A stretch of DNA of 64,000 nucleotides, from assembly GCF_900105305.1 (NCBI RefSeq), contig NZ_LT629765.1:930001-994000 (forward strand), read 5' to 3'. Position 1 is the first letter of the stretch. Each line of letters begins with the position of its first letter. Origin of the DNA: Corynebacterium timonense (GTDB lineage Bacteria > Actinomycetota > Actinomycetes > Mycobacteriales > Mycobacteriaceae). The notes under the pieces were generated by a model, which had not been told where the DNA came from, did not search any database, and saw only the letters and a program-made list of their open reading frames with translations. Shown piece by piece: positions 36,468 to 43,635 of the stretch. The translations under genes and the position numbers were made by a program.

Positions 36468-37439
36468 GTGGCCAACACCACACTGGTGATCATCCCGACG
36501 TACAACGAGGTGGACAACCTCCCGCTCATTGTCGACAGGGTTCTTTCGGCGACACCGGACGTTGACGTCCTTGTTGTCGATGACAATTCTCCGGACGGCA
36601 CCGGTGGGAAGGCCGACGAGCTCGCCGCGGCGCACCCCGAGGTCCACGTTCTGCACCGCGAGGGCAAGGAGGGACTCCTTGCCGCGTACCGTGCCGGCTT
36701 CGCATGGGCGCTCGAGCGCGATTACGAGATCATCTGCCAGATGGACGCCGACGGCTCCCACGCCCCCGAGGAGCTGGAGCTGCTTCTCGGCGAAATCTCC
36801 AACGGAGCCGACCTCGTCATCGGGTCGCGCTACGTCGAGGGCGGCCAGGTGGATAACTGGTCGAGCGAGCGTTACGCCCTCTCGCGCTGGGGCAACCGCT
36901 ACATTTCCCTCGCGCTCGGGGACGACGTGGAGGACATGACCGCGGGCTACCGCGCCTTCCGCCGCGAGGTGCTCGAGGCCGTCGACCTGGACGGTCTGTC
37001 CACCAAGGGCTACATCTTCCAGGTCGACATGGTGCGCAAGGCGATTGAGGCGGGTTTCGACGTCCGCGAGGTGCCCATCACCTTCGTCGACCGCCAGCTG
37101 GGGGAGTCCAAGCTGGACGCGTCTTTCGCCAGCGAGTCCCTGCTCGAGGTCACCAAGTGGGGCGCCGAGCGGCAGTCCGCCTTCCTGCGGGAGCTCGCCC
37201 GGGAGACCAGCAAGCTGCTGCGTCACGAGATTGACCAATCGGGTCTGTGGAAGACGCGCCGCGTCGTGGGCGACGTTGCCGAGACGGCCGTGAACATGGT
37301 GGGCGAGGGCGCGAAGCTCGCTGGCCACGAGCTGAAGCGCTCCGGCGTCTACGAGCTACCGCGACGCGCCGCGCGTGCCGCCGACACCGCCGTGGAGTTT
37401 GTCCGCGAGACGATTCGCGTGGGGGCCTCCGGCCACTAG
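36468..37439 (+). CDS. ppm1: Polyprenol monophosphomannose synthase (GT2) with extended C-terminus
   Basis: Ppm1 transfers mannose from GDP-mannose to polyprenyl phosphate, giving the donor for lipoarabinomannan, lipomannan and protein mannosylation. The GT2 domain spans about residues 1-240: TLVIIPTYNEVDNLPLIV, VLVVDDNSPDGT, CQMDADGSHAPEEL, VIGSRYVEGG and TAGYRAFRREVLEAV. The last 80 residues (VVGDVAETAVNMVGEGAKLAGHELKRSGVYELPRRAARAADTAVEFVRETI) are amphipathic helices beyond the usual core. AAAGGAG is only 2 nt from ATG 36462 but 8 nt from GTG 36468, so GTG is preferred. Confidence 0.92.
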   Translation: MANTTLVIIPTYNEVDNLPLIVDRVLSATPDVDVLVVDDNSPDGTGGKADELAAAHPEVHVLHREGKEGLLAAYRAGFAWALERDYEIICQMDADGSHAPEELELLLGEISNGADLVIGSRYVEGGQVDNWSSERYALSRWGNRYISLALGDDVEDMTAGYRAFRREVLEAVDLDGLSTKGYIFQVDMVRKAIEAGFDVREVPITFVDRQLGESKLDASFASESLLEVTKWGAERQSAFLRELARETSKLLRHEIDQSGLWKTRRVVGDVAETAVNMVGEGAKLAGHELKRSGVYELPRRAARAADTAVEFVRETIRVGASGH

Positions 37440-37459
37440 CGGCCACTAGCGGCCACTAG
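37431..37459 (+). repeat. Three tandem copies of GGCCACTAGC at the ppm1 stop codon
   Basis: The 10-nt unit GGCCACTAGC occurs at 37431, 37441 and 37451 (the last copy ends in G instead of C). The first copy encodes the final Gly-His-stop of ppm1, so the two extra copies lie in the 3' untranslated part. Confidence 0.9.
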
Positions 37460-37477
37460 GCCCACAGACGAACAAAA

Positions 37478-37508
37478 AACCCGAGCCGCGCTTCGCGGGG
37501 CTCGGGTT
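37478..37508. terminator. Bidirectional terminator between ppm1 and rbpA
   Basis: AACCCGAGCC pairs perfectly with GGCTCGGGTT around a GC-rich 11-nt loop region. An A-run precedes and a T-rich stretch follows, so it can serve both converging genes. Confidence 0.88.
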
Positions 37509-37515
37509 GTGTTTA

Positions 37516-37890
37516 CTATTTCTTCTGCGCCTGCTGCTCTTTGGCAATGCGCGCCGCGGTGCGGCGCCGCTTACGCAGCTGTTCGAGGCGCTCCTCCAGC
37601 AGGACATCGAGTTCCTCGATCGTGCGGCGCTCGCGCAGCATGTCCCAGTGGGTGCGCGGCGGCTTCACGGGCTTCGCCTCGACGCCTTCGCCTTCTATGA
37701 GGGTGCCCACTTGGCCGTTCTTACACATCCACTCCTCGGGGATCTCGGCGTCGTCGGCAAAGGGGACGTCGAACACCTCGCCGTTCGGAGTGCGGTACTT
37801 CGCCATCTGGCGGGGTGCGAGATCGTGGTCACGGTCCGTCTCGTAGCTCACGGCGCCCATCCGGCTTCCGCGTAGGACCCGATCAGCCAT
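37516..37890 (-). CDS. rbpA: RNA polymerase-binding protein RbpA
   Basis: RbpA binds the RNA polymerase beta' subunit and sigma factors (SigA/SigB) and stabilises open complexes in actinobacteria. The 124-aa protein reads MADRVLRGSRMGAVSYETDRDHDLAPRQMAKYRTPNGEVFDVPFAD, followed by the core EEWMCKNGQVGTL and the C-terminal sigma-interaction domain THWDMLRERRTIEELDVLLEERLEQLR, with a Lys/Arg-rich tail. AAGGAAGGGA precedes the ATG, and a TATACT -10 lies further upstream. Confidence 0.96.
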   Translation of the reverse strand: MADRVLRGSRMGAVSYETDRDHDLAPRQMAKYRTPNGEVFDVPFADDAEIPEEWMCKNGQVGTLIEGEGVEAKPVKPPRTHWDMLRERRTIEELDVLLEERLEQLRKRRRTAARIAKEQQAQKK

Positions 37891-37927
37891 GCTTTACATC
37901 CCTTCCTTACGTGAGTTCAATCGCTAC

Positions 37928-37933
37928 AGTATA
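37928..37933 (-). promoter_or_regulatory. Probable -10 hexamer (TATACT) of rbpA
   Basis: On the minus strand TATACT lies 37 nt before the rbpA ATG, leaving a short leader with a clear Shine-Dalgarno. This contrasts with the leaderless neighbours. Confidence 0.55.
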
Positions 37934-37971
37934 ACGTCAGCGCCGTCTTCTTTGTTCCCGGCGTCGTGTAC

Positions 37972-37977
37972 TACGCT
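37972..37977 (+). promoter_or_regulatory. Probable -10 hexamer (TACGCT) for the zinc-finger gene
   Basis: TACGCT ends 6 nt before the in-frame GTG at 37984, which supports that start over GTG 37966. Confidence 0.4.
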
Positions 37978-37983
37978 GAGGCT

Positions 37984-38346
37984 GTGGCTGTGGCTGTGTC
38001 TGTGTCTGGGTCCGTCGTCCCTGTTCGTCCCGCGCCCACCTGCCAGTGGTGCGGCGCGGAGCTCCCCGAGCACAAGGGGAGGGGCAGGCGGCGCAGGTAC
38101 TGCAGCGACTCCTGCAAGCAACGCGCTTACGAGCAGCGCAATGGCGTGAGCGGAACCTCGATCCCACGCGACGCCGTCATCCTGCACCCAGACAAGGCAC
38201 AACGCATGCGGGATAAACTCTTTGAGTTAAGGTGCGCAGCAGAAGACATAGCGACCGCGCACGCGGAAGGTGCACAGTCCGCCGAAATTCGTCACCTCTG
38301 TGACGAATTAGTCGACATAGCCAGAAGTTTGGAGAAGCTCAGGTGA
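37984..38346 (+). CDS. Small zinc-ribbon protein, unknown function
   Basis: The protein has about 120 aa. The N-terminus is encoded by a simple repeat (GTGGCT/GTGTCT units) and reads AVAVSVSGS. It is followed by a treble-clef-like zinc motif CQWCGAELPEHKGRGRRRRYCSDSCKQRAYEQR (C-x2-C, C-x3-C). The C-terminal half is helical (MRDKLFELRCAAEDIATAHAEGAQSAEIRHLCDELVDIARSLEKL). The zinc-finger plus Arg patch suggests nucleic-acid binding. The start is uncertain because several in-frame GTG codons lie in the repeat. The end overlaps the yceI start (GTGA). Confidence 0.7.
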   Translation: MAVAVSVSGSVVPVRPAPTCQWCGAELPEHKGRGRRRRYCSDSCKQRAYEQRNGVSGTSIPRDAVILHPDKAQRMRDKLFELRCAAEDIATAHAEGAQSAEIRHLCDELVDIARSLEKLR

Positions 38347-39035
38347 AACGCACGCCCATCATCGTCACCGGCATTATCGCGATCGTCGTGCTGGCAAGTA
38401 TCGCGATCGTCCCGATGGTCATCTCGCTCATCCGCGGTGGCGCCGGTATCAAGACCGAGGGGATTAACGAATCGAGCTTGCAAGCCGCAAGCACCGATAT
38501 CGACGGCACGTGGAGCGTCTCCGGCGCCTCCGGGCCGAACCAAACGTCGGCGGGCTTTACGTTCTTCGAGGTTCTGCCCGCCGAACGGAAGTCGACCTCA
38601 GGGTCGACGCGCGAGGTCAGCGGCTCGGTCACCGTCGAATCCGGCACCCTCAGCGCCGGCGAGATCGTCGTCGACATGGACACGCTGACGACGGACAGCG
38701 ACGTGCGCGATAACAACGTGCGCCGCAAGATCCTGCACACGGACCAGTACCCAGTAGCAACCTTCGTTGTCACCGAGCCCGTCGACGTCACGCACGTGCC
38801 TGACGACGGCACCGTGGCGCCCGTCGAGCTGACGGGCGACCTGACGATCCACGGCGTGACCAACACGGTGACGCAAGAGTTTGCCGTGGCGCGCACGGGC
38901 GACAACGTCGTCGTCGCCGGCGACATTCCGATCGCTCGCACCGACTATGGGGTCGAGACGCCGGAGTTCGTCGCCGCGAAGATCGCGGACGAGGGCGAGA
39001 TCAACATCCGCGTTAACCTCGAGAAGTCCGAGTAG
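38343..39035 (+). CDS. Membrane-anchored YceI-family protein
   Basis: The 230-aa protein has an N-terminal membrane helix (IIVTGIIAIVVLASIAIVPMVISLI, residues 5-29). A YceI lipocalin-like beta-barrel domain begins near DIDGTWSVSGASGPNQTSAGFTFFEVL and includes SGSVTVESGTLSAGEIVVDMDTLTTDSDVRDNNVRRKIL, FVVTEPV and ELTGDLTIHGVTNTVT. The family binds polyprenoid or amide lipids in a hydrophobic pocket. The start codon overlaps the stop of the zinc-ribbon gene, so expression is coupled. The lipid ligand is unknown. Confidence 0.88.
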   Translation: MKRTPIIVTGIIAIVVLASIAIVPMVISLIRGGAGIKTEGINESSLQAASTDIDGTWSVSGASGPNQTSAGFTFFEVLPAERKSTSGSTREVSGSVTVESGTLSAGEIVVDMDTLTTDSDVRDNNVRRKILHTDQYPVATFVVTEPVDVTHVPDDGTVAPVELTGDLTIHGVTNTVTQEFAVARTGDNVVVAGDIPIARTDYGVETPEFVAAKIADEGEINIRVNLEKSE

Positions 39036-39079
39036 GACTGGCCGCACCCGCCACTTCCGCGCACATCGCTAATTGTCCG

Positions 39080-39093
39080 ATAATGTACATTAT
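39080..39093. repeat. Perfect 14-bp AT palindrome (ATAATGTACATTAT)
   Basis: The palindrome lies in the 82-nt gap between the convergent ends of the YceI gene and the CFA-like gene, where no promoter is needed. It looks like a regulator operator rather than an RNA terminator (weak AT stem, no loop). Confidence 0.7.
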
Positions 39094-39117
39094 GTCAAGT
39101 AATCGCTGAGGGGCCCG

Positions 39118-40413
39118 CTACCTCCGGCCCCGCCGTGTGCGCGGCACGAGCGTCACGTGGACAAGGTCGAGCATGCCCGCGCGCGCCAGCGCCTCGCGCA
39201 GCGCGAACTGCCACTGCCACAGCCGCCGGTACACGGCGTCGAAGCCGTCGGCGGCGGCCTCGCGCAGGTGCGCGTCGAAGGTCTGGCGCTGCAGCCGCAG
39301 CGAATGAGCGACATGCTCGGGCGCATGCGACTGCGCGATGATGCGCAGCTCGGTACGGCGGTCAACGAGCGTAGCGAGCTCGTCGGGCGTCGCAAAGCTC
39401 AGCCCTGCCCACACGTAGGCTCGGAGGGAGTCGAGCGCGGCATCGGCGGACGCCGAGTACGTCGGCGTCCGCATAATGGTCTGCAGCGCGATACGCCCGC
39501 CCGGGTGGATGAGCGCGCCGAGGCCGGCGAGGTAGCCCGCTTTCTCGCGCGGGGCCAGCGCCTCGAGCCGCTCCACCGAGACGGCCGCGTCGTACGATCC
39601 GCGACGCTGCTGCCCCTCCTGCGCGACGCGGATCGCGGACCCGCTCACTCCGGCGAAGGTCACGCGCTCGCGGATGGCCCCCGCGGCCGCCGCGTCGGCC
39701 GCAAACGAGTCGACCGTCGCCCCACGTCGCGCCGCTTCGATCGCGATCGCCCCGCCCGAGGCCGGGTACTCAGCCAGGTGCGTGCCGGAGCCGACGCGCG
39801 CGGCCTCAAGGAGCATCTCGACCGAGCGGGCCTGGGCGTGCGCCAGATCGCCGCGCTCCGCGTCGAGCGGGGCGCCTATAGTTGTCACATCTACAAAATG
39901 GGTCGCAGGCGCGCCACCCCGACCTGCGCCCGGCACGTGCGATGTCACAGCGACGCGCTCCTTCGTGGGCACCCCGGTGGCAAAATGCCCGGCGAAACCG
40001 CTCATCCCGTCGCCCGCGTACAGCTGGACAAGCTCCGGCGGGACATCTCCGCTGGCCGCGGCGTGCGACCCCGCCTGCACCGCGGGCCGGGCCTTCGGCC
40101 GGTAGCCGCCCCGAATCAAGCTCTCGAGCGCGTCGACAAGCGCGTCCGTACTCGTCGCCGACCACTCCCCGGCCATGAACCCCTCCGCGAGCCCCACCCA
40201 GCCGCTGTCGGCAATACGCGCGAACACCTCAGGGCGGGCGACGACGATCTTCGCCCCCGCCGCCGGGTCCAGCTCGATCCCGGCCTTCGCGCACGCGCGG
40301 GCAAAGACCGCCTCCGCATGCCTCGCCCGCAGCCGAGTCGCCCTGCCAGCGGGCACGGTGGCGACGCCCGGCCACGCCTCGGCGTCGATGGATTCGAGGT
40401 GAGACTGGGGCAT
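39118..40413 (-). CDS. Cyclopropane-fatty-acid-synthase-like protein with degenerate SAM site
   Basis: From ATG 40413 (MPQSHLESIDAEAWPGVATVPAGRATRLRARHAEAVFARACAKAG) the protein has 431 aa. The layout follows CFA synthases: an N-terminal lipid-binding domain (WVGLAEGFMAGEWS, DALVDALESLIRGGY) and a methyltransferase domain. The glycine-rich SAM motif, normally E-I-G-x-G-x-G, reads LAEYPASGGAIAIEAARRG, and the bicarbonate-region motif reads SVERLEALAPREKAGYLAGL. Both are substantially altered. It may be a non-catalytic paralogue or an enzyme with a changed cofactor. The 5' part up to 40692 is shadow sequence. Confidence 0.75.
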   Translation of the reverse strand: MPQSHLESIDAEAWPGVATVPAGRATRLRARHAEAVFARACAKAGIELDPAAGAKIVVARPEVFARIADSGWVGLAEGFMAGEWSATSTDALVDALESLIRGGYRPKARPAVQAGSHAAASGDVPPELVQLYAGDGMSGFAGHFATGVPTKERVAVTSHVPGAGRGGAPATHFVDVTTIGAPLDAERGDLAHAQARSVEMLLEAARVGSGTHLAEYPASGGAIAIEAARRGATVDSFAADAAAAGAIRERVTFAGVSGSAIRVAQEGQQRRGSYDAAVSVERLEALAPREKAGYLAGLGALIHPGGRIALQTIMRTPTYSASADAALDSLRAYVWAGLSFATPDELATLVDRRTELRIIAQSHAPEHVAHSLRLQRQTFDAHLREAAADGFDAVYRRLWQWQFALREALARAGMLDLVHVTLVPRTRRGRR

Positions 40414-40558
40414 GCGCGCGGAAACCACGCCCCACACCTTAAACGGCCAAACATTGTGAGGGAGTGCGCCACGTCGCACGGAGAGATAGACGTTTCCGAG
40501 GCGAGGCGTATCATGGCGTGGGTAATACAAACCTAGTATCACAAGGAGACGTAACACA

Positions 40559-41959
40559 ATGGCTGATGCAGCCGTTCGACCCGCAGGCAACCGCCACCAC
40601 GTAGTCATCATCGGCGCCGGATTCGGCGGCATGTTCGCAGCACGCGAGCTTGCCGACGCCGACGTTGACATCACTCTCATTAACCGCACCAACCACCACC
40701 TTTTCGCGCCGCTGCTCTACCAGGTCGCCACCGGCCTGCTGTCCACCGGTGAGATCGCCGCCTCCGTGCGCCAGATTCTTGCCCACCAGGACAACGTCGA
40801 CGTCGTGCGCGGCGACGTCACCGGTGTCGATGTCGACGCTCAGACCGTGACCTTTGAAGAGGGCGAGTTCTCGCAGGACGTCGAGTACGACTCCCTCATC
40901 GTCGCCGCCGGTGCTGGCCAGTCCTACTTCGGCAACGACCACTTCGCCCAGTACGCCCCAGGCCTGAAGACGCTCGACAACGCCCTCGAGATCCGCGGCC
41001 GCCTGATCAGCGCCTTCGAGCGCGCCGAGGTCGCCCAGACCGCCGAGGAACGCGAGCGCTTCCTCACCTTCGTCGTCGTCGGCGCGGGCCCGACCGGCGT
41101 TGAGCTTGCCGGCCAGATCGCGGAGATGGCGCACCGTTCCTTCGGCGGCCAGTACAACAACTTCGTCCCCTCGCAGGCCAAGATCGTGCTCGTCGACGGC
41201 GCGCCGCAGGTGCTTCCGCCCTTCGGCAAGCGCTTGGGTAAGAAGGGCCAGCGCGAGCTGGAGAAGAAGGGCGTCACCGTCATCCTCAACGCCATGGTTT
41301 CCGACATCGATGAGAACTCCGTCACCTACAAGGACACCAACACCGACGAAGAAACCACGATCCAGGCAGAGACCAAGATCTGGTCCGCTGGCGTCCAGGC
41401 CTCTCCGCTGGGCAAGCTCATCGCGGATCAGGTCGGCGTCGAGGCGGAGCGCAACGGCAAGGTCCCGGTGAACGAGGACCTCACCGTCGGCGACAAATCC
41501 AACATCTTTATCATCGGCGACATGATGAGCCGCGACGGCCTGCCGGGCGTGGCTCAGGTGGCTATCCAGTCCGGTGAGTACGTCGGCAAGATCATCGCCG
41601 AGCAGGTCGAGCACGAGGTCGCCCCGGAAGACCGCGATGCCTTCGAGTACTTCGACAAGGGCTCCATGGCTATCGTCTCCCGCTTCAACGCGGTGGTGAA
41701 GATGGGCAAGGTCGAAATCACCGGCCTGCTCGGCTGGTTCATGTGGCTCGCTGTCCACGTCTCCTTCCTGGTCAGCGCTCGCAACCGCCTGGTGTCCATG
41801 TTCACGTGGACGCTCAACGCCCTCTCGCCCAAGCGCTACAACTTGGCGACGAGCCTGCAGGAGATGCACGCCCGCACGGCTCTGGATAAGCTGCGCGAGC
41901 TCACCAACGAGGACGACGAGAAGCTGCCCGAGGTGCGCGACACCAACGGCGAAAACTAA
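40559..41959 (+). CDS. ndh: Type II NADH dehydrogenase
   Basis: NDH-2 is a peripheral membrane FAD protein that passes electrons from NADH to menaquinone without proton pumping. It is the main NADH entry point in corynebacteria, which lack complex I. The 466-aa protein has the FAD motif VVIIGAGFGGMFAARELA, the NADH motif FVVVGAGPTGVELAGQIAEMA, the FIIGDMMSRDGLPGVAQVAIQSGEYVG block and a C-terminal amphipathic/hydrophobic membrane anchor (ITGLLGWFMWLAVHVSFLV). AAGGAG precedes ATG by 12 nt. A strong terminator follows. Confidence 0.96.
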   Translation: MADAAVRPAGNRHHVVIIGAGFGGMFAARELADADVDITLINRTNHHLFAPLLYQVATGLLSTGEIAASVRQILAHQDNVDVVRGDVTGVDVDAQTVTFEEGEFSQDVEYDSLIVAAGAGQSYFGNDHFAQYAPGLKTLDNALEIRGRLISAFERAEVAQTAEERERFLTFVVVGAGPTGVELAGQIAEMAHRSFGGQYNNFVPSQAKIVLVDGAPQVLPPFGKRLGKKGQRELEKKGVTVILNAMVSDIDENSVTYKDTNTDEETTIQAETKIWSAGVQASPLGKLIADQVGVEAERNGKVPVNEDLTVGDKSNIFIIGDMMSRDGLPGVAQVAIQSGEYVGKIIAEQVEHEVAPEDRDAFEYFDKGSMAIVSRFNAVVKMGKVEITGLLGWFMWLAVHVSFLVSARNRLVSMFTWTLNALSPKRYNLATSLQEMHARTALDKLRELTNEDDEKLPEVRDTNGEN

Positions 41960-41975
41960 GCCCTCGCTCCGTGCC

Positions 41976-42009
41976 ACCCGGGTCCGCGCTACGCGGGCCC
42001 GGGTTTTTT
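41976..42009 (+). terminator. Rho-independent terminator after ndh
   Basis: ACCCGGGTCCGCG and CGCGGGCCCGGGT form a 13-bp stem with one mismatch and a CTA loop, followed directly by a run of six T. Confidence 0.93.
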
Positions 42010-42082
42010 CGGTCATGCCGTAGTATTCTCAAGGTCTTCATTCGGACGCGCCCCGCGCCACAAGGAAGGGAGGATTACTACC

Positions 42083-43156
42083 TTGCCGCCATTGATTCCG
42101 CTGTCGAAGCAGCGCGGAAAGCGCCCCGCCGGCTCCTCGCGGCCCCCCGTGCCCGTTCCGATCGAGCGCTCGACGGACTTCTGCCGGGTTTTCGTCGACG
42201 GTAAACGCCTGCCCGGCGAAGCCCGCATCTCCCACGCCCTCGAGCTAGCCCGGGAGCGGGACAACGCCTTCGTCTGGCTGTCGTTGCGCGAGCCTCCGCG
42301 GGCCCAGATGGACAGGCTTGCCGACGTCTTCGGGCTGCACGACCTCATCGTCGACGACGTGGTCACCGCCCACCAGCGCCCCAAGTTCGAGCGCTACGAC
42401 GACCAGCTCTTCCTCGTGATCCGCACCGTCCAGTACCGCGACGATGAAGAAGTCGAGGACCTCCGCGAGATCATTTCCACGGGAGAAGTGCAGGTGGTGA
42501 CCGGGCCGCACTTTGCCATCACGATCCGCCACGGCGTGTCCATCCCCGACCTGACCTCCGACCTCGAGGAGGAAGAGGAGCTCGCGATTCTTGGCCCTCC
42601 GGCTGTGGCGTGGAAGATGGCCGACTACGTTGTGGACAACTACCTGCGCGTCACCCAGGAGCTGAACCGGGACGTCGACGAACTGGAAAACGAGGTGTTC
42701 ACCCCGCGCAAGTCGATCAACATCGACAAGATCTACATGTACAAGCGCGAGATCTTGGAAATGCGCCACGCCATCGACCCGCTCGGCCCAGCGCTGCGCG
42801 GCGGCGTGACCAACAACAAAGACCTCCTGCGCAAGGCCCTGCGCTCTTATTTTCGTGACGTGCAGGGCAACGCCATGATCGTCAGCGACCACGTCTCCGG
42901 GTTCGACGAAAGGTTGTCGTCGCTTCTCGACGCCTCCGTCGCCAAGGTCAGCATGCAGCAAAACCGCGACATGCGCACGATCTCGGCCGTGGTGGGCATG
43001 GCGGCGGCCCCGACGATGATCGCGGGCATCTACGGTATGAACTTCACCAATATGCCGGAACTGGAGTGGCGGTGGGGCTATCCCGTCGTCCTGCTCACAA
43101 TGGCCACGGTTATGCTGCTGATGTACTGGTGGTTCCGCCGCAACGACTGGCTGTAA
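42083..43156 (+). CDS. corA: CorA-family magnesium/divalent cation channel
   Basis: The 357-aa protein starts at TTG 42083, with GGGAGG nine nt upstream and no better start nearby. A long cytosolic domain (about 1-290) is followed by two C-terminal membrane helices. The pore signature YGMNFTNMPE lies between TISAVVGMAAAPTMIAGIYGMN and YPVVLLTMATVMLLMYWWFRRNDWL. CorA proteins are homopentameric Mg2+/Co2+ channels gated by cytosolic Mg2+. It is preceded by the ndh terminator and convergent with the thioesterase gene. Confidence 0.94.
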   Translation: MPPLIPLSKQRGKRPAGSSRPPVPVPIERSTDFCRVFVDGKRLPGEARISHALELARERDNAFVWLSLREPPRAQMDRLADVFGLHDLIVDDVVTAHQRPKFERYDDQLFLVIRTVQYRDDEEVEDLREIISTGEVQVVTGPHFAITIRHGVSIPDLTSDLEEEEELAILGPPAVAWKMADYVVDNYLRVTQELNRDVDELENEVFTPRKSINIDKIYMYKREILEMRHAIDPLGPALRGGVTNNKDLLRKALRSYFRDVQGNAMIVSDHVSGFDERLSSLLDASVAKVSMQQNRDMRTISAVVGMAAAPTMIAGIYGMNFTNMPELEWRWGYPVVLLTMATVMLLMYWWFRRNDWL

Positions 43157-43159
43157 AGG

Positions 43160-43597
43160 TTAGCGCTGGCGCAGGATCATCAGCTTCAGGTGGGTCAGGG
43201 CGACGAGGGCTCCCTCGTGGCGCATCTCGATGCGCCACAGGTGCGTCGACGAGCCGACGTGGACGGGCTCAGCCACGGCCTCGAGGCGCCCCTGCCTCAC
43301 GCTGCGTAGGAAGTCCGTGCTGTTGCTCATCCCCACCGCCGGCGCCCCCGAGGCGGCGACGGCGGCGATGGAGCCGAGCGTCTCCCCGATGCTGGCCATT
43401 ACCCCGCCGTTGGCCAGTCCCATCGGCTGGTGGTGGCGCGGCCCGATGTCGATGTACCCGTCGACGCGCTGCGCCGAGACGTGCGTGACAACAAGCCCGA
43501 TCGTCCTCGAAAACCCAGAGTCCGCCTCGCGGAGCGCGGAGAGTTCCTCCTCGCTCAAGGGGGTGTCCAGAATCTCTTTTCCGTATTTGGTCTGCAT
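43160..43597 (-). CDS. PaaI/hotdog-fold thioesterase
   Basis: This is a hotdog-fold acyl-CoA thioesterase of 145 aa. The active-site region HHQPMGLANGGVMASIGETLGSIAA includes the G-x-x-N-G-G-V block with the conserved Asn and the Glu of the following helix. The strand VGSSTHLWRIEMRHEGALVALTHLKLMIL closes the fold. Small ungrouped members hydrolyse aromatic or fatty acyl-CoAs; the substrate here is unknown. It is divergent from gnd with a 38-nt gap and convergent with corA. Confidence 0.88.
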   Translation of the reverse strand: MQTKYGKEILDTPLSEEELSALREADSGFSRTIGLVVTHVSAQRVDGYIDIGPRHHQPMGLANGGVMASIGETLGSIAAVAASGAPAVGMSNSTDFLRSVRQGRLEAVAEPVHVGSSTHLWRIEMRHEGALVALTHLKLMILRQR

Positions 43598-43622
43598 GCC
43601 CCGCGATTCTAACCGCGCTGCG

Positions 43623-43628
43623 TACTAT
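43623..43628 (+). promoter_or_regulatory. Probable -10 hexamer (TACTAT) for gnd
   Basis: TACTAT ends 7 nt before ATG 43636 and argues for that start over the in-frame GTG/ATG codons upstream. Confidence 0.55.
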
Positions 43629-43635
43629 GAGGGCC

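Noticed and set aside
37979..38010. GCTGTG/TCTGTG simple repeat as a possible phase-variable tract
   Set aside because: The unit is six bases, so copy changes keep the reading frame. It only alters the number of Ala-Val/Ser-Val residues near an uncertain start.
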